Of a stretch of DNA of 64,000 bases, positions 34,194 through 42,785 are shown piece after piece (the stretch's first letter is position 1; each line of letters starts with the position of its first letter). Origin of the DNA: SIAJ01 sp963773845 (GTDB lineage Bacteria > Planctomycetota > Planctomycetia > Gemmatales > Gemmataceae); the NCBI GenBank assembly GCA_963773845.1, contig CAVZCU010000008.1:62001-126000 (forward strand), written 5' to 3'. The notes below the pieces were generated by a model. The model had not been told where the DNA came from and made no database searches. It was given only the letters and a program-made list of their open reading frames with translations. The position numbers were made by a program, and so were the translations under genes.

Positions 34194-36050
34194 CTACATC
34201 CGCTCGACGGTACGAATTCCCAGCAAATCCAGCGCCTGGCGAATGACCCGGCCGGACAGGTCAACGAGTAACAGCCGGCTGTCACGCAGATCGGGCGCGT
34301 TGGCGTTCAGCACCGGGCAATTCTCAAAGAAGCCGCTGAAGGACTTGGCCAGGTCCCACAGGTAGCCGGTGATGTAGTGCGGCAGGTATTCCGCGGCGGC
34401 AGCCGTGAGCGTCTCCTCGAAACGGACCAGCTGCAACGCCAGGGCTCGCTCCGCTGGATGGGTGATGACCACCGGAGGTGGCGCTTGGCGGAAGCGCGAT
34501 TCATCCACCTGGCCCTTGCGCAAGATGCTTCGGCAGCGGGCGTAGGCGTATTGCATGTAGGTGGCGGTGTTGCCTTCGGGCATGAGCATTTTTTCCGGGT
34601 CGTACTTATAGTCGGTGTTTCGATTCTGATTCAGGTCGGCGTATTTCACCGCGCCTGTGCCGGTCACCTCCGCGATCTCGCGAATTTCTGCCTCGGAAAG
34701 GTCGGGAACTTCGCGCCCACTGGCCTTTCGTTCCTCGTAACTCTCCTTATACTTCTGCAATCCGAGCTGGATCGCGTCGTCGAGCAGCGGCAACAACTCC
34801 GATGCCGTCCCTTCCCGCGTCTTGAGCGGTTTGGCGTCCTTTCCCAATACTGAGCCGAAGCTGATGTGTTCCAGCATCACTTCGGTGTAACCCCACCGCC
34901 GGGCCTGGGCGAACAAGGTTCGAAAATGCAGTGCCTGGCGAAAATCAACGACGTAGAGTAACGCGTCCGGTGAGAAGTTCTTGGCCCGATACTGAATCGT
35001 TGCCAGATCGCTCGTGGTGTAGGTGAATGCTCCGTCTCGTTTGCGGAGAATTGCCGGCGGGTCTTCTTTCTTTCGTTCCTCTTCGGTCTTCGGGATGTTT
35101 CCGTTGGCATTCGGTACGACGATCGCCCCTTCGCTTTCGAAGGCGATTCGCTTGCCGAGCATGTCGTCGACGACCCCGGGAAGCATGGCGTTGTAAAAAC
35201 TCTCGCCATGCTCGTGATCAAATGGCAGGATGCCCAGCCGGCGATAAACTGCGTGCAAGGCCTCCAGGCAATGCGGCATGAATTCGGTCCAGAGGCGGCA
35301 CGTTCTCCGAATCGCCGGCGTGCAGGCGAGCGGTCTCGCTGCCGGCAGATCTCGACCGTCGGCGTCTGAAGGTCCTCAACGTCGTCGGGAAACACGCGTT
35401 TCGCGATAGCCAGATCTTCCGCCTCCTTGGCAATCAAGTGTCGCACTTCCACATAAACCCGAGCCAACTCCCGAAGCGGGTCCTTTGTATAAGCCTCTTT
35501 ATCGAGAAAGCTCCGATAGCCATAAATCAGCATCCCGAACTGCGTGCCCCAGTCGCCGAGGTGATTGTCGGTGATCACCGTGTGGCCGAGGAAGCGCAGC
35601 AGCCGCGTGATGGCGTCGCCGATGATCGTGCTGCGCAGATGGCCGACGTGCAGCGGCTTGGCGACGTTCGGGCTGCTGTAGTCGATGACGAATCGTTGCG
35701 GCTTCGCCGCAAGCGGCACGCCGAGGCGATCGTCGGCGGCCATGTCGCGAACTTGGGCCGCAATCCACTCATTTTTCAGACGCAGGTTGATGAATCCGGG
35801 GCCAGCGACCTGCGGCGGTTCGAGCATGTCATTCGCGGGCAGGGCGGCGATGATCTCCTTGGCGACTTCTGGCGGTTTGCGGCCAAGCGCCTTGGCCAGC
35901 GGCATGGCGAAATTCGCCTGGTAGTCGCCGTGTTCTGGGTTCTGCGCTTGCCGAATGGCGGCAAGATAATCCGGCGACCTTGGCCTTGTCCGGGCCCAGC
36001 TGGTTGAGGATCGGCTCGAAGAGGGTACGGAGTTGCGCAATAGCGTTCAT
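34194..36050 (-). CDS. argS: Arginyl-tRNA synthetase (frame-shifted)
   Basis: Charges tRNA-Arg. MNAIAQLRTLFEPILNQLG is the N-terminal Add domain, FVIDYSSPNVAKPLHVGHLRST carries the HIGH-type motif (HVGH), and NHLGDWGTQFGMLIYG follows. DALLYVVDFRQALHFRTLF, LKTREGTASELLPLLDDA and the DALR anticodon domain (EGNTATYMQYAYARCRSIL) complete the enzyme, which ends RTVERM. Frame changes near 35975 and near 35280-35330 break the gene. An essential, normally single-copy gene cannot be inactive, so this supports assembly indels as the main cause of broken frames in this window. Start ATG 36050. Confidence 0.93.
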
Positions 36051-36069
36051 GACAGTTCGCGGACAAAGG

Positions 36070-36109
36070 AATAGGACATAGAGGCCCTACGGGACCTATA
36101 TGTCCTATT
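36070..36109. terminator. Inverted repeat between rsfS and argS
   Basis: AATAGGACATA (36070-36080) and TATGTCCTATT (36099-36109) are perfect 11-bp inverted arms around an 18-base loop, in the 87-base gap between rsfS (stop at 36138) and argS (start at 36050). It may end the rsfS transcript. Confidence 0.6.
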
Positions 36110-36137
36110 GGCTTTCGGGCGGTGTTGTGCGGGGCTG

Positions 36138-36527
36138 TTATTCCCGTTCCCAGTCAATTCTTGGTGCGTCGGCCCATAGGTCCTCCAGGGCGTAATAGGC
36201 CCGCGTGTCCGGATCGAACACGTGGACCAGAATGTCGCCGTAATCCTGAACTACCCACTTGCTCGCCTGATAGCCCTCGATGCCCATGCGACGATCGCCG
36301 ATATTGCGCATCGCGTCATCGATTTCCTCCGCGATCGTGTGGATCTGGCGGCGGCTCGTGCCGGTGCACACGACGAAGTAGTCGTAGAGGGGATGCAATC
36401 CCTTCATGTCGAGCACGACGATGTCGCGGGCTTTGGTGTCGCGAGCCGTCCGGGCAGAGATGGCGGCCCGTTCGAGAGAACTGGGGAGTCGGAGAGCAGG
36501 GCGGGTGGAAAGTGTCGCGGTAGTCAA
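36138..36527 (-). CDS. rsfS: Ribosomal silencing factor RsfS (Iojap/DUF143)
   Basis: A 129-residue protein that binds L14 of the 50S subunit and blocks subunit joining when nutrients are low. Diagnostic segments: KARDIVVLDMKGLHPLYDYFVVCTGTSRRQIHTIAEEI and QASKWVVQDYGDILVHVFDPDTRAYYALEDLWAD. The last is the conserved DYGDxVVHxF...YDLExLW motif. The start is taken as TTG 36527, with GAGGAGG 5 bases upstream; longer ATG starts give an unlikely N-terminal extension. The gene is upstream of argS on the same strand. Confidence 0.93.
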   Translation of the reverse strand: MTTATLSTRPALRLPSSLERAAISARTARDTKARDIVVLDMKGLHPLYDYFVVCTGTSRRQIHTIAEEIDDAMRNIGDRRMGIEGYQASKWVVQDYGDILVHVFDPDTRAYYALEDLWADAPRIDWERE

Positions 36528-36973
36528 GTGACCTCCTCCGGGCCAACGGATGCTGGGGAGGTGGTTTGTTCGTGGCTGACTACGCGCCGGGGCGTCGTTT
36601 GTGCCGTGGAACACCTCCCTTCGGGATTTCCGCTTGGGTTGCGACTGGCCACCGGCATCCCACGGCCGGCGACCTACTTCAATCATCGCCGCGCTTGGCG
36701 GAAAGGTCAAGCGCCGACTTCCGGTTCAGCGTAACCGCATGGTCCAATCCCCGTATCGCCCATCGAATGTCAAAGCGTTGCGAAAGGCAGACACGCAATC
36801 CTTCCATGAGGTTCTCGCGTTTTCAGCGTCCCGCTATCAGCCTTCCCCAATCAGTCGACTCGGCCAAAGTTCTTACTGAAAGCGGAAGGCTGATAGCTGA
36901 ACGCTGCCGGCTGCATTCCTATCATCCGCAATACGGATGCCGTCACACCGAAAACTCGCCAATTGAGAGTAAC
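36528..36973. other. Divergent intergenic region with a CTATCAGCCTTCC inverted repeat
   Basis: No gene is supported in these 446 bases. An imperfect inverted repeat with a GCTATCAGCCTTCC core (about 36824-36845 facing 36884-36906, loop near 38 bases) lies near its end, similar to AGCTGATAGC-type repeats seen widely in planctomycetes. It ends 68 bases before the dehydrogenase start. Promoters for both flanking genes should be here but no clear boxes are visible. Confidence 0.55.
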
Positions 36974-38179
36974 ATGCCGAAGGTAATGATTGCTCCCGCC
37001 CAGCTCGGGAACATCACAGGCGACTTTCTGACCGTCCTGACTGAAGCGGGGCTCGAGGTCGAATACCCGCATCTCGGCCGTCAGATGACAGAGCCGGAGC
37101 TATTGAAAAAACTGGGCGGCTGCTCGGCCAGCCTCGCCGGCTCCGAGCCCTACACCCGCGAGGTGCTTGAGAAGAATCCGCAACTGAAAGTCATCGCCCG
37201 TGCGGGGGTCGGGTACGACGCTGTCGATGTGAAGGCCGCAACCGAACATGGCGTCGCCGTCGCGATTGCTCCGGGCACCAATCAGGACTCCGTCGCCGAG
37301 CATTGCTTCATGCTCCTGCTGGCGCTGGCGAGGAACCTCACCCAGCAGCACATTCCCATCCGAAACGGCCAGTGGCCACGAGCGGCCAATCTGCCAATAC
37401 GAGGGCGAACCCTTGGACTGGTGGGCCTGGGCCGAATTGGCAAGTCGATGACCAAACGGGCGCTCGCCTTTGGAATGAAGGTGGTTGCGTACGAGCCTTT
37501 TCCGGACAACGCGTTTGTCCAGGCGCATGGCGTGAAGCTCATGCCGCTCGACGAGCTATTGCGCGAAGCGGATTTCGTCTCGCTGCACTTGCCGGCGATG
37601 GAGGGGACCTTCAAGCTCATCAACGCGGAACGGCTCCGGCGAATGAAACCGAGTGCGTTTCTGATTAACACCGCCCGCGGCGCCGTCGTGGATGAACGGG
37701 CACTTTACGAGGCGCTCCGCGACAAGAAGATCACCGGCGCCGGGCTCGACGTGTTCGAAGAAGAGCCGCCCTCGCCGGACAATCCAATTCTCAAGCTGGA
37801 CAATGTGGTGATGACCGCTCACACGGCCGGGGTCGATACGCAATCGCGCGACGATATGGCCCGCAAAGCGGCCGAGTGCATCGCGGCAATTTACAAGGGC
37901 GAATGGCCGAGCGATTGCATTGTGAACCCGGAGGTGAAAGCGAAGTTCAAGTGGGAGGCGCTGATTGCGGGCGTCTCAGCCAGCGGTCGTTATTGTCAAT
38001 TGCTCTTGCCAAGCTTGCGGATCTGCGACGGAGACAGTTTCGTCGCTTTCGCGACATCGGTTATGGAAAGGCCCATTTTGAGGAGGCGTCGAGCGACCTT
38101 TTCCGCTTCCTCTGCTTTGCCTTTTTCGATCCCGGTTTCGATCCCTTCCCGCCGCCCTTCTTCGAGCGCTTCCTGGTAA
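36974..38179 (+). CDS. D-isomer 2-hydroxyacid dehydrogenase (phosphoglycerate-dehydrogenase-like)
   Basis: An NAD-dependent 2-hydroxyacid dehydrogenase. RAGVGYDAVDVKAATEHGVAV is the substrate-domain signature, LGLVGLGRIGKSM the Rossmann GxGxxG loop, NTARGAVVDERALYEAL holds the catalytic Arg region, LDVFEEEPP the Glu and TAHTAG the His. Start ATG 36974. The natural end is probably near residue 322 (NPEVKAKFKW); the frame then continues 60 more residues antisense to the Rpn-type gene, so a stop codon may have been lost or moved by an indel. It could make hydroxypyruvate/phosphohydroxypyruvate; serine biosynthesis is plausible but not proven. Confidence 0.85.
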   Translation: MPKVMIAPAQLGNITGDFLTVLTEAGLEVEYPHLGRQMTEPELLKKLGGCSASLAGSEPYTREVLEKNPQLKVIARAGVGYDAVDVKAATEHGVAVAIAPGTNQDSVAEHCFMLLLALARNLTQQHIPIRNGQWPRAANLPIRGRTLGLVGLGRIGKSMTKRALAFGMKVVAYEPFPDNAFVQAHGVKLMPLDELLREADFVSLHLPAMEGTFKLINAERLRRMKPSAFLINTARGAVVDERALYEALRDKKITGAGLDVFEEEPPSPDNPILKLDNVVMTAHTAGVDTQSRDDMARKAAECIAAIYKGEWPSDCIVNPEVKAKFKWEALIAGVSASGRYCQLLLPSLRICDGDSFVAFATSVMERPILRRRRATFSASSALPFSIPVSIPSRRPSSSASW

Positions 38180-38811
38180 ACGCGGGTTTGGGTCACGTCG
38201 GTGACTTGCAACATGCGTTCGATCTCCTCACGCGACCAGTTGGGAAACTGGTGGACAATGACCGTTTCAATGAATTGTATCATGGTTTGTTGAAACTGCC
38301 TTGGCTGGTTCGAATTCTGAATGAGGGGAACCATCGCTCGGGCTTTTTCCAAAGCGGGTTCCGGCTTGGCGGCAATCAACTCCAAAATGCCCAGCTCGAA
38401 TTGATCCGGCCGCGCCGGCGGCAACTCATCCAGGTAAATGCGAACCAATTGATCCGAAGCGAGCAAACATCGATACGGGTGGATGTTTGTCTGTTCGACG
38501 CTGCGGCTGGGATAAATCACGACCGCGATCCAATTCTGATTGGGATCGCCGTGTTCAAGGAATCGACCGATCTTAGTCCATAGATTGGCGTAGACCGTGT
38601 CGGACGCGTAAAACTGCGCCTCCCAAATGTAGGCGGGATCGGATTGAGGCTCGACTGGCAGGAAAACCCCATCGAGCCGCACGGCGGTCGCCTTATATTC
38701 AATTGCCTCCAGCCGATAACGTTCGGCGTCGGAGTCTGGTCGTCCGACAAGTTGAAAGAAGCAACCCGGAAGGTCTTTGAACAGTCGAAAGAACAACGGA
38801 TCGCGCTTCAT
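37996..38811 (-). CDS. Rpn/DUF2887 family PD-(D/E)XK nuclease, putative transposase-associated
   Basis: An intact 271-residue protein. MKRDPLFFRLFKDLPGCFFQLVG, EYKATAVRLDGVFLPVE and YIWEAQFYASDTVYANLWTKIGRFL are the DUF2887/Rpn signature, with Asp and Glu-x-Gln in a nuclease-like core. The C-terminus has helices with Glu/Arg repeats (EALEEGRREGIETGIEKGKAEEAEK) and ends in a small HTH-like tail (GLSITDVAKATKLSPSQIRKL). Rpn proteins promote RecA-independent recombination and multiply in genomes. Its 3' end overlaps the dehydrogenase readthrough by 184 bases. Confidence 0.85.
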   Translation of the reverse strand: MKRDPLFFRLFKDLPGCFFQLVGRPDSDAERYRLEAIEYKATAVRLDGVFLPVEPQSDPAYIWEAQFYASDTVYANLWTKIGRFLEHGDPNQNWIAVVIYPSRSVEQTNIHPYRCLLASDQLVRIYLDELPPARPDQFELGILELIAAKPEPALEKARAMVPLIQNSNQPRQFQQTMIQFIETVIVHQFPNWSREEIERMLQVTDVTQTRVYQEALEEGRREGIETGIEKGKAEEAEKVARRLLKMGLSITDVAKATKLSPSQIRKLGKSN

Positions 38812-38838
38812 GCGATGCTCTCTTCGAACTTATTCGAT

Positions 38839-39576
38839 CTACTTCTTCTCCTCGTCCCGATCGATCCATTTTTCGTAGTCGGGAATCGGCGTGCCATCGG
38901 CGGGATCGATGAGCAGTTTCAAGATGTCAGAGTCCAGAGTCTTGCGGAATCGCCGCACCGAGCCGTCCGCCATGGCGGCGTGGAAACGACCGTTAAATAA
39001 ACCCCCCAGCTTGGGCAGTGTCTTGCCGTCGAAGACCAAATCGTCCGGCTTGGTCCAGATGACCGGTTTGGCGGCTTCGGCACATGCGAACGTATTGCTG
39101 GTTCCATCCGGGAATGCCGCGGGAATGACCGCCCCCGGCTTGAGCCATCCCTTGGAACCTGTGAAGGCCTGGTAATAGGTCATGCCCGGATTAGCCTTGC
39201 CGCGAACGGGGGCGAAGAGCTTGGGCATCTTGCCGATGAGGTTCTTGTTGTGCTCGCTGTCCCAGGGCTCATCCAGCTTGAACTTCATGTAAAGCGGGGT
39301 TTCCTCAATGAACGGCAGGATCTGCACGCGCCAGCTTAAGAGGGGCTTCTGGTCCTTGGAAAGCTGGTTCGTCGGTAGGAAGCCATAGGTGTCGTTGTAA
39401 TTGTGGAAGGCAAGAACAATCTGCTTGAGATTGTTTTCGCTCTCGTGAAGTTGCTCGGCGGTAATGGGGCCGAGCGGCTTGGGCTTTTCCTTTTTGGCGG
39501 GAGCAGCGAGGGCGATGCTGGCTCCGACGAACGCGACCAACGTCAAAAGTAGTTTAAGGCTCGCCGTAAGTCTCAT
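38839..39576 (-). CDS. DUF1559-type secreted protein, paralogue 1
   Basis: A 245-residue exported protein with the DUF1559 (SBP_bac_10) core but without the prepilin-type N-terminal methylation site seen in most members. MRLTASLKLLLTLVAFVGASIALA is a signal peptide. NNLKQIVLAFHNYNDTYGFLP is the conserved first motif and FHAAMADGSVRRF the H-x-DG end motif. Start ATG 39576 with AGGAGAG upstream. A close paralogue lies immediately upstream on the same strand (39615-40361), indicating tandem duplication. Likely a surface/periplasmic protein; function unknown. Confidence 0.88.
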   Translation of the reverse strand: MRLTASLKLLLTLVAFVGASIALAAPAKKEKPKPLGPITAEQLHESENNLKQIVLAFHNYNDTYGFLPTNQLSKDQKPLLSWRVQILPFIEETPLYMKFKLDEPWDSEHNKNLIGKMPKLFAPVRGKANPGMTYYQAFTGSKGWLKPGAVIPAAFPDGTSNTFACAEAAKPVIWTKPDDLVFDGKTLPKLGGLFNGRFHAAMADGSVRRFRKTLDSDILKLLIDPADGTPIPDYEKWIDRDEEKK

Positions 39577-39614
39577 CAGTTCTCTCCTTGCAAGTGGTTC
39601 GAACGTTACCCCGC

Positions 39615-40361
39615 TCACTTTTTGTCCGTTGCCTGCTTGATCGCTGCGTTGATGTCAATGGAATGGCCATCATTCCAGTCGATCGCGTATTTGAGAACCA
39701 CCGGATCAAATCCCTTGGGTATCCGCTTGACCGTCCCATCGCATAACACGACATGAAAATCACCACCAAACATGCCGCCCAGCTTCGGAGGAGTTTCGCC
39801 ATCAAACAGAATATCGTCCGGTTTGGTCCAAATAACCGGGTCGCGGGCCTCAGCCACCAGGAATGTGTTACTGGTCCCGTCTGCGACTGAAACGATGCCA
39901 AGGCTGATACCTTTTCCGGTCGAATCGAGAAGAGTCCGCTTGCCCGCGAACATCTGATAGTAGGTCTGTCCTTTGTCGGCTTTGCCACGAACCGGCGCGA
40001 AGACCTTGGGCATTCGTTCGATCAGTTTCTTGTTGTTCTTGCTATCCCACGGCTCATCGGTTTTGAATTCCTTGAACAGCTTTCGTTCGCCCAAATACGG
40101 TAGGATTGCCACACGCCAGCTCAGTCTCGGCTTGCCCTCTTTCGCGCCATAGTTCATGGGAAGAGCGTTGTTGCTGTCATCGTCGTGGTAATCGAACATT
40201 GCAGCCAAAATGTCCTTTAATTTCTTCTCAGTCGCTTTCAACTGTTCGGCGGTAATCGGACCCGAAGGATCATCCTTTTTGGCCGGTGCACCGAGTCCGG
40301 GAACAGTCGCGGCGAGCGCCAGGAACGTGATCAGGACCCCGCAGTTCGTGAGTCGTTTCAT
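39615..40361 (-). CDS. DUF1559-type secreted protein, paralogue 2
   Basis: A 248-residue paralogue of the next gene. MKRLTNCGVLITFLALAATVPG is the signal peptide, KKLKDILAAMFDYHDDDSN matches the N-terminal helix, PYLGERKLFKEFKTDEPWDS and FHVVLCDGTVKRI the conserved later motifs. It also has no prepilin signal. 38 bases separate it from paralogue 1, so they should be cotranscribed, and the two share the PVIWTKPDD region almost exactly. Start ATG 40361. Confidence 0.88.
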   Translation of the reverse strand: MKRLTNCGVLITFLALAATVPGLGAPAKKDDPSGPITAEQLKATEKKLKDILAAMFDYHDDDSNNALPMNYGAKEGKPRLSWRVAILPYLGERKLFKEFKTDEPWDSKNNKKLIERMPKVFAPVRGKADKGQTYYQMFAGKRTLLDSTGKGISLGIVSVADGTSNTFLVAEARDPVIWTKPDDILFDGETPPKLGGMFGGDFHVVLCDGTVKRIPKGFDPVVLKYAIDWNDGHSIDINAAIKQATDKK

Positions 40362-40782
40362 GGGTCTGTTCCCGCGAGGGGTCGAGATTTACTGTGCGTT
40401 TCACAATCAACTGCGTGGCCAGAGGGGCCTGAAGCGTGAGCGAAGGAATAGTTTAGCCTTCGCTTGCGTTTTTAGAAGTTGCGCTGATGCGGTTCGGCGG
40501 AGCCCGAAGCGCAACGCGGGGGCGACGCCGAACCGTCAGAGGCACCATGTTTCCGGACTAAATCGGCTGGCGAAACCTGACCGCCTCGCCCTCGCGTTGC
40601 GCATCGGGCTCGGCTGGAATTTGCGATCCATTTGTGGCGCGCATCTTCAAAAAGCCTTCGCTAGCGCTTTTTGAAGTTGTGATCATGCGATTTAGGTGCG
40701 GAACGCAGTCTCAAAACTTGCGCTTCGGGCTGCGCCGGACAGCCGATCTTGATACGAGATTTGAAACTGATTCGGAGAGCCG
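40362..40782. other. Divergent spacer rich in inverted repeats
   Basis: No gene is supported. A perfect 11-bp hairpin CTTCAAAAAGC (40645-40655) faces 40666-40676. GGTTCGGC/GCCGAACC arms lie around 40487-40535 and a GCGTGAGCGAAGG-type inverted pair near 40433-40468. Several GCAACGCGGGGGCG-like words recur in both orientations. The area separates divergent genes, so it also holds promoters, but none is clear. Confidence 0.55.
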
Positions 40783-41136
40783 ATGCAATCCTTCAACTTG
40801 AATAGCCTGATTGCGGAAAGCGAACGGAATAACTCGCGCTGGCGGGAATTCTTGCGAGTCGCATCTTTGAGCATGGGGATTTATCGACTCGGGGCCGGAC
40901 AAGTCGACGAGCAGCAGCCTCACACCGAGGACGAAGTCTACGTCGTGATCAGCGGCCAGGCGTCGTTCCGAATCGATGGTCAGGAGCAACCCGTCGGCCC
41001 CGGCTCCGTTTTCTTTGTCGAGCGAGCGATTGAACACCGGTTCGTGAACATTATTGAGGATCTGACGGTGTTGGTGTTCTTCGCGCCGGCCGAGGGATCT
41101 CGGAATGCCGAACGACGCATTGATTCGGAAGTGTGA
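40783..41136 (+). CDS. Cupin-domain protein, 117 residues
   Basis: A small single-domain cupin. GAGQVDEQQPHTEDEVYVVISGQASFRIDG contains cupin motif 1 (HT-x4-E-x-YVV-x-SG) and GPGSVFFVERAIEHRFVNI cupin motif 2 with the metal His. Such proteins bind a divalent metal and act as isomerases, dioxygenases or sensors; the substrate cannot be told. Start ATG 40783. It converges on the CbiO gene with only 6 bases between the stop codons. Confidence 0.85.
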   Translation: MQSFNLNSLIAESERNNSRWREFLRVASLSMGIYRLGAGQVDEQQPHTEDEVYVVISGQASFRIDGQEQPVGPGSVFFVERAIEHRFVNIIEDLTVLVFFAPAEGSRNAERRIDSEV

Positions 41137-41142
41137 TGTCGA

Positions 41143-41847
41143 TCACACGGCCTCGAGCCCGTGCCGCTCCATCAACTCTTGGTCGTGCAGTAATTCCGCC
41201 TTGCCTTCCGCAACAACGTGGCCGGCGTCCATGAGGATGATGCGCGAACAGGTTTCGCGCACCAGTGCCAGGTCATGCGAAGCGATCAGCTTCGTACCTG
41301 AAAGGTCGTTAATGAGCCGAATCAACTCGCGTCGCCCACGAGGGTCGAGAAACATCGACGGTTCGTCGAGCAGCAAAACATCCGGGTGCATGGCCAAAAC
41401 GCCAGCGAAGGCGGCCCGGCGTTTTTCGCCGCCGGACAGATGAAAGGGGACGCGATCGTCCTGGCCGGTCATGCCGACTTTCGCCAGCGACTCGGCGATG
41501 CGCGACCGTACTTGATCGGCCGGCAAACCCAGATTCAGCGGCCCAAACGCGACATCGTCGCCGACCGTGCTGCTGAACAGTTGATCGTCGGAGTTTTGAA
41601 AGATGACGCCGAGCCGTTCGGGGAGTTTCCTTCGATCAGCGGGGATGGATGGATCGAGGCCGGCCACCGAGACACAACCAAGTTTGGAGCGCAGGACCCC
41701 GCTCAGACACAAGAACAACGTGGTTTTGCCGGCGCCGTTCGGACCGATCAATCCGACTGCTTCGCCCGCTGCCACATGAAACGTCAAACCGTCCAGGGCC
41801 AGGCGACCGTCTGGGTACGAAAAGCGAAGATCGCAAACGTCGATCAT
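41143..41847 (-). CDS. cbiO: Energy-coupling factor ABC ATPase CbiO-like
   Basis: An intact 234-residue ABC ATPase. LIGPNGAGKTTLF is Walker A, LSGGEKRRAAFAGVLA the ABC signature, VLLLDEPSMFLDPRGRRE Walker B plus D-loop, and KLIASHDLALV the H-loop. DDQLFSSTVGDDVAFGPLNLGL is the Q-loop region typical of CbiO/EcfA. The start at ATG 41847 overlaps the CbiQ stop by 4 bases (ATGA), so the two are translationally coupled. It powers uptake of a vitamin or metal (cobalt or nickel) with the CbiQ subunit. No substrate-binding partner (CbiM or EcfS) is found here. Confidence 0.9.
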   Translation of the reverse strand: MIDVCDLRFSYPDGRLALDGLTFHVAAGEAVGLIGPNGAGKTTLFLCLSGVLRSKLGCVSVAGLDPSIPADRRKLPERLGVIFQNSDDQLFSSTVGDDVAFGPLNLGLPADQVRSRIAESLAKVGMTGQDDRVPFHLSGGEKRRAAFAGVLAMHPDVLLLDEPSMFLDPRGRRELIRLINDLSGTKLIASHDLALVRETCSRIILMDAGHVVAEGKAELLHDQELMERHGLEAV

Positions 41848-42641
41848 GCCACGAGATCCCAGATGAGCAAGGCAACGCCAGTGCCGACGATGACAATGAA
41901 CAGGAATCGATCGCTGGCCGTTGTTTGGAATTCGGTCAGCGTCCGGAAGTGGCCGTCGAACCCCCGACAACGCATGGCGTGTGCTACCCGCTCAGCTCGA
42001 TCTGAACCGCGAACGAGAAGCGTGCCCGTTACCTGCCCCACGGTTCGATAGGCGTGAACACTCATCGCATTGCGAAAGCCACGCACGCGCAACGCGATCC
42101 GCAGCCGATTCAGTTCTTCGAACAAGAGAAACACATAGCGATAAGTGAGCAGAGTCAAATGGACCAGCAGTTTCGGCGTGCCGAGCCTTCCGGCGGCCGC
42201 GAGCGTCACGTGCAGTGGAGCCGATGCCAGCAACGTCAGCGCGAGCGAGACCAGGGCAATCGTCTTCATCGCCAGAATGGCGGCCACCAGAAGCCCAGCG
42301 TCCGTGATGGCAAATGAGCGCCATTCCCAGATTCGAACGCCGCGATCCACCGTGAACGGCACGACGGCCAGAAACGGAATGAGCGCGACAACGAGCAATC
42401 CCATCCGCTGTCGATACCAGCGTCCGGGGACTCTGCTCACGCCGGCCAAAACTAAAGCCAAACCGAGTGCCGCAGCGGCTGGCCCCGGGAGACGAACAAT
42501 TGCCACGCAACCAATTGCGATCGTGAATGCGGCCAGCCGCCACCGTGCGTCGCGACGGGCGAGCCACGAATGGCAAGGGACCAGATGTTCGGGATTGAGA
42601 CTCACCCTGTTTGGATACGAGTCGTCCGCCGGTCGGGCCAA
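41844..42641 (-). CDS. cbiQ: Energy-coupling factor transmembrane subunit CbiQ/EcfT-like
   Basis: A transmembrane T-component of about 265 residues with 5-6 hydrophobic helices (WRLAAFTIAIGCVAIVRL, AALGLALVLAGVS, GLLVVALIPFLAVVPFTV, ALVSLALTLLASAPL, FLFIVIVGTGVALLIWDLVA). RVAHAMRCRGFDGHFRTL holds the A-x-R-x-RG coupling motif that binds the ATPase; AMRCRG is the best-conserved part. The start is TTG 42641 or GTG 42602. It precedes cbiO with a 4-base overlap. Without the S-component in the window the ligand is unknown; cobalt or nickel transport is usual for CbiQ-CbiO pairs. Confidence 0.85.
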   Translation of the reverse strand: MARPADDSYPNRVSLNPEHLVPCHSWLARRDARWRLAAFTIAIGCVAIVRLPGPAAAALGLALVLAGVSRVPGRWYRQRMGLLVVALIPFLAVVPFTVDRGVRIWEWRSFAITDAGLLVAAILAMKTIALVSLALTLLASAPLHVTLAAAGRLGTPKLLVHLTLLTYRYVFLLFEELNRLRIALRVRGFRNAMSVHAYRTVGQVTGTLLVRGSDRAERVAHAMRCRGFDGHFRTLTEFQTTASDRFLFIVIVGTGVALLIWDLVA

Positions 42642-42663
42642 CCGTCACGCTCGCGCAACTTTC

Positions 42664-42735
42664 CGGTGGCACAACCGGGCCGGTTGTGATTAAAACAGCA
42701 CCACGTGGCACAACCGACTCGGTTGTGCCGCGAAT
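42664..42735. repeat. Tandem CACAACCG palindromes
   Basis: CACAACCG-GGC-CGGTTGTG (42670-42688) and GGCACAACCG-ACT-CGGTTGTGCC (42707-42729) are two copies of one palindrome, 38 bases apart, in the divergent gap between cbiQ and the S9 peptidase. They may be a REP-like repeat or an operator; the tandem arrangement near a divergent promoter makes a binding site possible. Confidence 0.7.
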
Positions 42736-42785
42736 CGAGATCCATGGGGCGACGTCGAACTCCTCCCGCATCATAGGCTAATGCC

